Source: Micromonospora antibiotica (GTDB lineage: Bacteria; Actinomycetota; Actinomycetes; Mycobacteriales; Micromonosporaceae). Taken from it: DNA of 64,000 bases. A program made the position numbers and the translations under genes. Below, piece by piece: positions 59,174-64,000 of this stretch. Location of the stretch: contig NZ_JAGFWR010000024.1 in NCBI RefSeq assembly GCF_017599305.1, positions 28,755 to 92,754 on the forward strand, written 5' to 3'. The notes below the pieces were generated by a model. That model made no database searches. It worked only from the letters and a program-made list of their open reading frames with translations, and was not told where the DNA came from. Numbering within the stretch: position 1 is the first letter of the stretch; each line of letters opens with the position of its first letter.

Positions 59174-60595
59174 GTGTCCCAGCAGAGCACCGTCACAACG
59201 GATGGCCGAGACGACGGAACGGACGACAGCGTCGAGACCCTGTTCGAATTGCCCGCACCGTCCTTCACCACCCCGCGCGCCGACCCACGGCCGCAGCCGG
59301 GTGCGGCGGCACCGGACGCCGGTCCGCTGGCGACCCGGATGCGACCCCGCACGATCGACGAGATCGTCGGTCAGGCTCACCTGCTGCGTCCCGGTGCCCC
59401 GTTACGCCGACTGCTCGAGGGCGCAGGCGCGGCCTCGGTGCTGCTCTACGGCCCGCCCGGCACCGGAAAGACCACGATCGCCCGGCTGCTGGCCACCGCC
59501 GGCACCCGCCAGTTCGTGGCCCTCTCGGCGCTGTCCAGCGGCGTCAAGGAGGTGCGCGACGTGATGGTCGAGGCCCGCCGCCGGCTCGACCGGCAGCAAC
59601 GGCAGACCGTGCTGTTCATCGACGAGGTGCACCGCTTCTCCAAGACGCAGCAGGACGCGCTGCTCGGTGCGGTCGAGGACCGGCTGGTGCTGCTGGTCGC
59701 CGCCACCACCGAGAACCCGTCGTTCTCGGTGGTGACCCCGCTGCTGTCGCGCCTGCTGGTGCTGCAACTGCGCTCGTTGGGCGACGCCGACGTCCGTGAC
59801 CTGCTCCGTCGCGCCGCAGCGGATCCACGGGGCCTCGGCGGCGCGGTCACGCTGTCGGTCGAGGCCGAAGCCGCGCTGGTGCGGCTGGCCGCCGGTGACG
59901 CCCGCAGCGCGCTGACCGCGTTGGAGGCCGCCGCCGACGGGGTGCTGGCGACCGGTGGCACCGAGATCGACGTGCCCGCCGTGGAACGGGCCGTCGCGGA
60001 GACGACCGTGCGATACGACCGGCAGGGCGACCAGCACTACGACGTCATCAGCGCCTTCATCAAGTCGATCCGTGGTTCCGACCCCGACGCCGCGTTGCAC
60101 TACCTGGCCCGGATGCTGGTGGCCGGGGAGGACCCGCGGTTCGTCGCGCGGCGGCTCGTCGTACACGCCAGCGAGGACGTCGGCCTGGCCGATCCCACGG
60201 CCCTGCACACGGCAGTCGCCGCGGCACAGGCGGTGCAGCTGATCGGCATGCCCGAGGCGCGTCTCGCGCTGACGCAGGCCACTCTGCACCTCGCGATGGC
60301 GCCGAAGTCCAACGCGGTGATCGAGAGCATCGACGCGGCGATGTCGGACGTGCGCAGGGGTGCCGTGGGCGACGTCCCCGCCCACCTGCGCTACGGGCGC
60401 TACAAGGGTGCCGCGGAACTCGGCAACGCGATCGGTTACCGCTATCCGCACAAGGTGCCGGACGGTGTGCTGGAACAGCAGTATCCGCCGGACGGTCTGG
60501 TGGGAAAGAACTACTACCATCCGAGTCGGCACGGTGGTGAGCGCACCCTTCGTGATCGACTCGCAGACCTCCGGCGCGTGATTCGCGGCGGCTGA
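59174..60595 (+). CDS. rarA: Replication-associated recombination protein A (RarA/MgsA)
   Basis: The 473-residue AAA+ ATPase starts at GTG after GGGGAGG. It contains MRPRTIDEIVGQAHLL, Walker A GPPGTGKTT, Walker B VLFIDEVHRFSK, sensor 1 VAATTENPSFSVV and a C-terminal MgsA_C region with APKSNAVIESIDAAM and YRYPHKVPDGVL. RarA acts at stalled forks and in recombination, together with clamp and SSB. The N-terminal ~45 residues are Asp/Thr/Pro-rich and probably disordered. Full length for the family. Confidence 0.95.
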   Translation: MSQQSTVTTDGRDDGTDDSVETLFELPAPSFTTPRADPRPQPGAAAPDAGPLATRMRPRTIDEIVGQAHLLRPGAPLRRLLEGAGAASVLLYGPPGTGKTTIARLLATAGTRQFVALSALSSGVKEVRDVMVEARRRLDRQQRQTVLFIDEVHRFSKTQQDALLGAVEDRLVLLVAATTENPSFSVVTPLLSRLLVLQLRSLGDADVRDLLRRAAADPRGLGGAVTLSVEAEAALVRLAAGDARSALTALEAAADGVLATGGTEIDVPAVERAVAETTVRYDRQGDQHYDVISAFIKSIRGSDPDAALHYLARMLVAGEDPRFVARRLVVHASEDVGLADPTALHTAVAAAQAVQLIGMPEARLALTQATLHLAMAPKSNAVIESIDAAMSDVRRGAVGDVPAHLRYGRYKGAAELGNAIGYRYPHKVPDGVLEQQYPPDGLVGKNYYHPSRHGGERTLRDRLADLRRVIRGG

Positions 60596-60763
60596 CACAT
60601 AACACAGTGGACGGTCGTTGCAAAAGAGTCGGGCGGGTGGTCGGATCGGCATTTTCGGTATGGCATTCGAACCGCTGTGTCGAGGGTCTCCAAGGGTAGT
60701 GTCGGGTGGGTCGACCAAGTATCAGGATGCGGATTGTGCGGCACCGCCATACGAGGGACCGGG

Positions 60764-61255
60764 ATGCCAATGCATAGATTGGTGACAATCGGAGTCTACG
60801 ATTTCGATCTCGAATCATTCCTGCTACGCCTGCGCGCCGCGGAAGTCAGACTGCTGTTCGACGTGCGCCAGCGTCGCGGGGTCCGGGGGCCCGACTACGC
60901 CTGGGCGAACGCGCGCCGGCTGCAGGAGGCCCTCGCCGGTGCGGGCATCGCCTACGAGCACCACCGCGAGTTGGCCCCGACCACCGAACACCGCCATCTG
61001 CAGTACGCCGAGGACGACCGCCAGGGCGTCGGTAAGCGGTCCCGCCGGGAGTTGGCTGCCGAGTACGTGCGCCGCTACACCGCCGAGGTCCTCGACCTCG
61101 CCGACCTGGTGCCGCTGCTCGCGGCGCTACCGACGCGGGGGCGGGCGGCACTGTTCTGCGTCGAGCGCGATGCGGTGGCCTGTCACCGGTCGCTGATCGC
61201 CCGGCGGCTCACCGAGCAGCACGACGTGTCGGTCGAGCATCTGACCCCGGCATGA
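60764..61255 (+). CDS. DUF488 family protein
   Basis: The protein of about 163 residues has DUF488 hallmarks: TIGVYDFDLESFLLRLRAAE, LLFDVRQRRGVRGPDYAWAN and the C-terminal LFCVERDAVACHRSLIARRL with the conserved Cys-x2-Asp-x5-CHR arrangement. DUF488 proteins are small and of uncertain biochemical role. The ATG at 60764 is preferred because upstream sequence lacks the pattern. The stop overlaps the start of the asparaginase-like gene (ATGA), so the two are coupled. Confidence 0.87.
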   Translation: MPMHRLVTIGVYDFDLESFLLRLRAAEVRLLFDVRQRRGVRGPDYAWANARRLQEALAGAGIAYEHHRELAPTTEHRHLQYAEDDRQGVGKRSRRELAAEYVRRYTAEVLDLADLVPLLAALPTRGRAALFCVERDAVACHRSLIARRLTEQHDVSVEHLTPA

Positions 61256-62916
61256 CCGGCCTGACCCCGACGGGCGGGACCCGGCCCCGGATCGCGGTGT
61301 TCGCCGGGCCGACGGCGACCATCCTGAACACCCCCGACCTGGTCACGTCGAACAAGGCCCGGATCCGGCACGGCCTCGCACCCCGGCCGGGTCGGTTCGA
61401 CGCACTGCGTCCGCAGCGGCTGGCGGCGCCGGTCACGGCGTACGTCGAGGCGTACAGCGCGCACCCACTCGAACGCGACGCGGCACACCTGTACGCGCCG
61501 CCGGACGGCTGGCTCGACACCGACGGCGCGTTCCACACCACGCAGCCGGCCGGCGACGCCACCCCGGTGTTCGTCGTGGAGCTGCACCCCGACGACGGGC
61601 TGTACCCCCTGCCATACCTGGCGCGGCAGCGTGACGGTTCAGCGTGGGAGCAGGCCGCGACCACGCCGTACGCGCCACCGGAGGCGGCCCGGCAGACGTT
61701 CTACCCGGACGCGAGCCGCCTCTACGAGGAGATCGAACGGTTCGGGCTGGGCGATCACGGCACACCCGTCGAGTTCGGTTCGATCGCCGACTTCGACTTC
61801 TTCCGCGCGGCCCCGTCGGGTGGCTACACCACCGGTCCGGACGGGGAGCGGCTCGGCCGTGACTTCTTCGTCTACTACCCCTACCACCTGCAGAGTGAGC
61901 CGCACCTGGGTGACCTCGCCGGGGCGACCAACCAGGTCCAGGCCGTCCTCGCCGCAGGTGAGCACGACGGCGTGCAGTGGCTCGAGGGCAGCCCGACCGT
62001 CGACGAGACCCTCTACTGGCTCGGCCTGCTGATCGACACGACGGTGCCCCTCGTCGGCCACGCCGCCCAGCGGCGGCACCACTCGCTGAGCGCCGACGGC
62101 GACCGCAACGTGGTGGACGGAGTGAAGTACATCGCCTCCGGTGTCGCCCTCGACGCGCAGGGTGTCGACCGGGTCGGCGCTTGCGTGATCGTCGACGAAC
62201 TCGTCTACACCGCCCGCGACGTGACCAAGGTCGACGCCCGACCGGGCGGATACGAAGTCACCGGCGGCCACGGGGGAATCGTCGCCGACCTGGGCGGGTA
62301 CGGCCCCCCGCAGCTCACCTACCTGCCGACGCGCCGGCAGACCGCGCGCTCGCAGCTGCGCCTCACCGTGCTGCCGAAGGAGGTGAACGGTGTCGCCGGC
62401 TCATTGGAGTCGGGCGTCACCCTGCTCGGTGTCGCGACGAGGGACGGGGACGGGCTGATCCCGGACGCCATGCCCAGGGTGACGATCACCAAGTACAGCC
62501 GCTACGCGGCGGAACCGGGCGGCGATCCCCGGGTGGGCGACGAGGTGGAGATCCTGGCCCGGATCCGGGCCAATCTCGCCGCCGCCCCGCTCGCCGGTTT
62601 CGTCTGCGAGGGCATGTCGCCGTTCGGGATGGCGGACCCGGCGAAGAACTCGGCGCTCGGGGTGGCCATCTTCGCGGGGATGCCGGTGGTTCGCACCGGC
62701 CGTGGCAACACCGGTGGCATGGCGTACCGGACGGATCCGACGTTCATCGTCGGCAACAACCTGACCGCGACCAAGGCCCGGTTGCTGCTGATGGCTGCCC
62801 TGCTCAAGTACGGCGCGTTGCCGCCGGCCGCGGACCCGTTCCGGCCCACCCACGCTGAGCGTGCGGTGACCGAGCAGGCGGTCGCCCGCTACCAGGCGTT
62901 GTTCGACACGCATTGA
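61252..62916 (+). CDS. Asparaginase-like amidohydrolase family protein
   Basis: The 554-residue protein begins with RIAVFAGPTATILNTPDLVT. It has a middle block, GHAAQRRHHSLSADGDRNVV, then DGVKYIASGVALDAQGVDRV, like the substrate and oligomer face of type II L-asparaginases, and a later KVDARPGGYEVTGGHGGIV. It is longer than classical asparaginases (about 330 residues), and the usual catalytic THGTDT motif is not evident, so the reaction is uncertain. It is coupled to the DUF488 gene upstream and overlaps or abuts the PhzF-type gene. A role in metabolising an amide or amino acid derivative is plausible. Confidence 0.7.
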   Translation: MTGLTPTGGTRPRIAVFAGPTATILNTPDLVTSNKARIRHGLAPRPGRFDALRPQRLAAPVTAYVEAYSAHPLERDAAHLYAPPDGWLDTDGAFHTTQPAGDATPVFVVELHPDDGLYPLPYLARQRDGSAWEQAATTPYAPPEAARQTFYPDASRLYEEIERFGLGDHGTPVEFGSIADFDFFRAAPSGGYTTGPDGERLGRDFFVYYPYHLQSEPHLGDLAGATNQVQAVLAAGEHDGVQWLEGSPTVDETLYWLGLLIDTTVPLVGHAAQRRHHSLSADGDRNVVDGVKYIASGVALDAQGVDRVGACVIVDELVYTARDVTKVDARPGGYEVTGGHGGIVADLGGYGPPQLTYLPTRRQTARSQLRLTVLPKEVNGVAGSLESGVTLLGVATRDGDGLIPDAMPRVTITKYSRYAAEPGGDPRVGDEVEILARIRANLAAAPLAGFVCEGMSPFGMADPAKNSALGVAIFAGMPVVRTGRGNTGGMAYRTDPTFIVGNNLTATKARLLLMAALLKYGALPPAADPFRPTHAERAVTEQAVARYQALFDTH

Positions 62917-62945
62917 CCTCGACGATCCCCGGCTGGAGAGAACCT

Positions 62946-63797
62946 GTGGGCACCTACGAGTACGTGGTGGCGGACGTCTTCACGGAGACGGCGTTGGAGG
63001 GCAACCCGGTCGCGGTCTTCCTGGACGCGGCAGCCCTGTCCGCCGAGCGGATGCAGCAGATCGCGAACGAGATGCACCTGTCGGAGACCGTCTTCGTGCT
63101 GCCTCCGCGCCGGGACGGTGACGTGCGGGTGCGCATCTTCACCCCGGTCAACGAGCTGCCGTTCGCCGGGCACCCGACCCTGGGCACGGCGATCGTACTC
63201 AGCGAGTTGAAGCCGGTCGGGGAGATCCGGATGGAGACGGCCATGGGCACGGTTACGTTCGACATCGAGCGGTCCACCCGGGACGGGCGCGGCTCGGCGA
63301 GTTCGTGGCAGCCCATCCCCACCTGGGGGCGCTACGACCGGGCCGAGGAGTTGCTCGCCGGGCTGGGTGTCCCCGCCACCGACGCCGTCCTGCCGGTGGA
63401 GGTCTACGACAACGGGCCGAGGCACGTGTTCGTCGGTCTGCCGGGTGTACCCGAGTTGTCCGCGCTGGAGCCCGACCAGCGGGTCCTGGCCCGGCTACCC
63501 GACATGGCCGCCAACTGCTTCGCGGGTTCCGACACGCAGTGGCGACTGCGCATGTTCTCGCCCGCCTACGGCGTCGTCGAGGACGCCGCCACCGGTTCGG
63601 CGGCCGGGTCGTTGGCGGTGCATCTGGCGCGACACGGCCTGATCCCCTTCGGTGAGTGGATCGAGGTCCTGCAGGGCGTCGAGATCGGTCGCCCGTCGAC
63701 GATGCGGGCCCGGGCCACCGGTGCACCGGACCGGATCGAAACGGTCCAGGTCTCCGGGTCCGCGGTCGTGGTGGCCCGCGCGACGCTTTACACGTGA
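62946..63797 (+). CDS. PhzF-family isomerase
   Basis: The 283-residue protein matches the PhzF fold: VADVFTETALEGNPVAVF, catalytic Glu in LSETVFVLPP, LPFAGHPTLGTA and the second-half signature EDAATGSAAGSLAVHLA. PhzF proteins isomerise or epimerise compounds such as trans-2,3-dihydro-3-hydroxyanthranilate, and most homologues have unknown substrates. The GTG at 62946, six bases after GGAGAG, is preferred over a TTG at 62913 that overlaps the previous stop. No other phenazine gene is present, so the phenazine link is not implied. Confidence 0.88.
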   Translation: MGTYEYVVADVFTETALEGNPVAVFLDAAALSAERMQQIANEMHLSETVFVLPPRRDGDVRVRIFTPVNELPFAGHPTLGTAIVLSELKPVGEIRMETAMGTVTFDIERSTRDGRGSASSWQPIPTWGRYDRAEELLAGLGVPATDAVLPVEVYDNGPRHVFVGLPGVPELSALEPDQRVLARLPDMAANCFAGSDTQWRLRMFSPAYGVVEDAATGSAAGSLAVHLARHGLIPFGEWIEVLQGVEIGRPSTMRARATGAPDRIETVQVSGSAVVVARATLYT

Positions 63798-63840
63798 GCC
63801 CCGGGCGGTCCCGCCGACGTGCGGTACGCCGGCAGACCGA

Positions 63841-63875
63841 GGTGGGCCCGCCCGCTGACCGCGGGCGGGCCCACC
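63841..63875. terminator. Strong terminator after PhzF-family gene
   Basis: GGTGGGCCCGCCCGC and GCGGGCGGGCCCACC form a perfect 15-bp stem around TGACC, 44 bases after the stop at 63797. It also faces the minus-strand transposase end. Confidence 0.85.
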
Positions 63876-63901
63876 TCGGGGGGGTGTCCCTATGGGTTTC
63901 G

Positions 63902-64000
63902 TCAAGCGGGGACGGGGCTGGTGGGGCGGGGTTGGTAGGGGATCTTGTCGCGGAGCATGGCGTATAGGACGTCGCAGCGGCGTCGGGCGAGGCAGATGAG
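63902..64000 (-). CDS. IS110-family transposase C-terminal end, partial
   Basis: The minus strand from the right edge reads LICLARRRCDVLYAMLRDKI, then PYQPRPTSPVPA and a stop. ARRRCDVLYAMLRD is the typical C terminus of IS110/IS116-type transposases. Only about 32 residues are in the window, so the catalytic DEDD and serine regions are not visible and integrity cannot be judged. Confidence 0.75.
   Translation of the reverse strand, partial: LICLARRRCDVLYAMLRDKIPYQPRPTSPVPA

Overview
The window is very GC-rich actinobacterial DNA with many GTG starts, frequent 1-4 base stop/start overlaps, secreted CBM2-bearing polysaccharidases, NB-ARC/TPR and LuxR-type large regulators, and DUF574-type methyltransferases. 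This mix suggests a filamentous actinomycete, plausibly Micromonosporaceae (inference from gene content, not a taxonomic test).

Region 1 (1-5.8 kb): a partial phosphotransferase-like gene coupled to an HD-domain gene, two small unknown genes, a helix-turn-helix regulator coupled to a Nudix hydrolase, then a type I-E-like CRISPR array (ten good repeats plus a decayed distal one, read on the minus strand from a leader at about 4821-4910) with no cas genes in the window, and a secreted HNH nuclease.

Region 2 (5.9-20.5 kb): accessory DNA. It holds a sigma-region-4-only protein coupled to a Sel1/coiled-coil protein; a two-gene NLR-like unit (small two-helix membrane protein plus NB-ARC/TPR ATPase sharing a peptide motif); a membrane protein with degenerate GGDEF and EAL domains; an ImmA/IrrE-like metallopeptidase; a DUF574 methyltransferase; three unknown minus-strand genes; and an IS3-family element inserted between a membrane-protein gene and an older IS remnant.

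Region 3 (20.5-35.3 kb): a LuxR-type response regulator and histidine kinase divergent from an ABC exporter, a broken metallo-hydrolase-like gene, a secreted glycosidase, and a seven-gene sugar-import and catabolism operon (binding protein, ATPase, two permeases, Gfo/Idh dehydrogenase, PmoA-like DUF6807 protein, cupin). The operon is divergent from a LacI regulator; a near-consensus promoter has a palindromic operator exactly in its spacer.

Region 4 (35.4-49 kb): a large SGNH hydrolase with ten FG-GAP repeats; an unknown 470-residue protein followed 18 bases later by two tandem atypical tRNA-like genes, all on one strand and closed by a strong bidirectional hairpin (the most unusual locus here); a secreted calcium-motif protein; a LAL regulator; a 46-residue exported peptide; and a SulP transporter coupled to a MerR regulator.

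Region 5 (49-56.4 kb): a plant-polysaccharide island (GH29 fucosidase-CBM2, CBM2-GH54-like arabinofuranosidase, esterase-CBM2) with three LacI-like half-palindromes in the shared upstream region, flanked by a decayed LacI gene, a decayed CBM2 gene, a decayed copy of the gene at 1389-1991, and a relic CRISPR array of the same repeat family as the main one.

Region 6 (56.4-64 kb): an APH-like kinase, a DksA/TraR zinc-finger protein, an O-methyltransferase, rarA, a DUF488 protein coupled to an asparaginase-like protein, a PhzF isomerase, and the end of an IS110-type transposase at the right edge.
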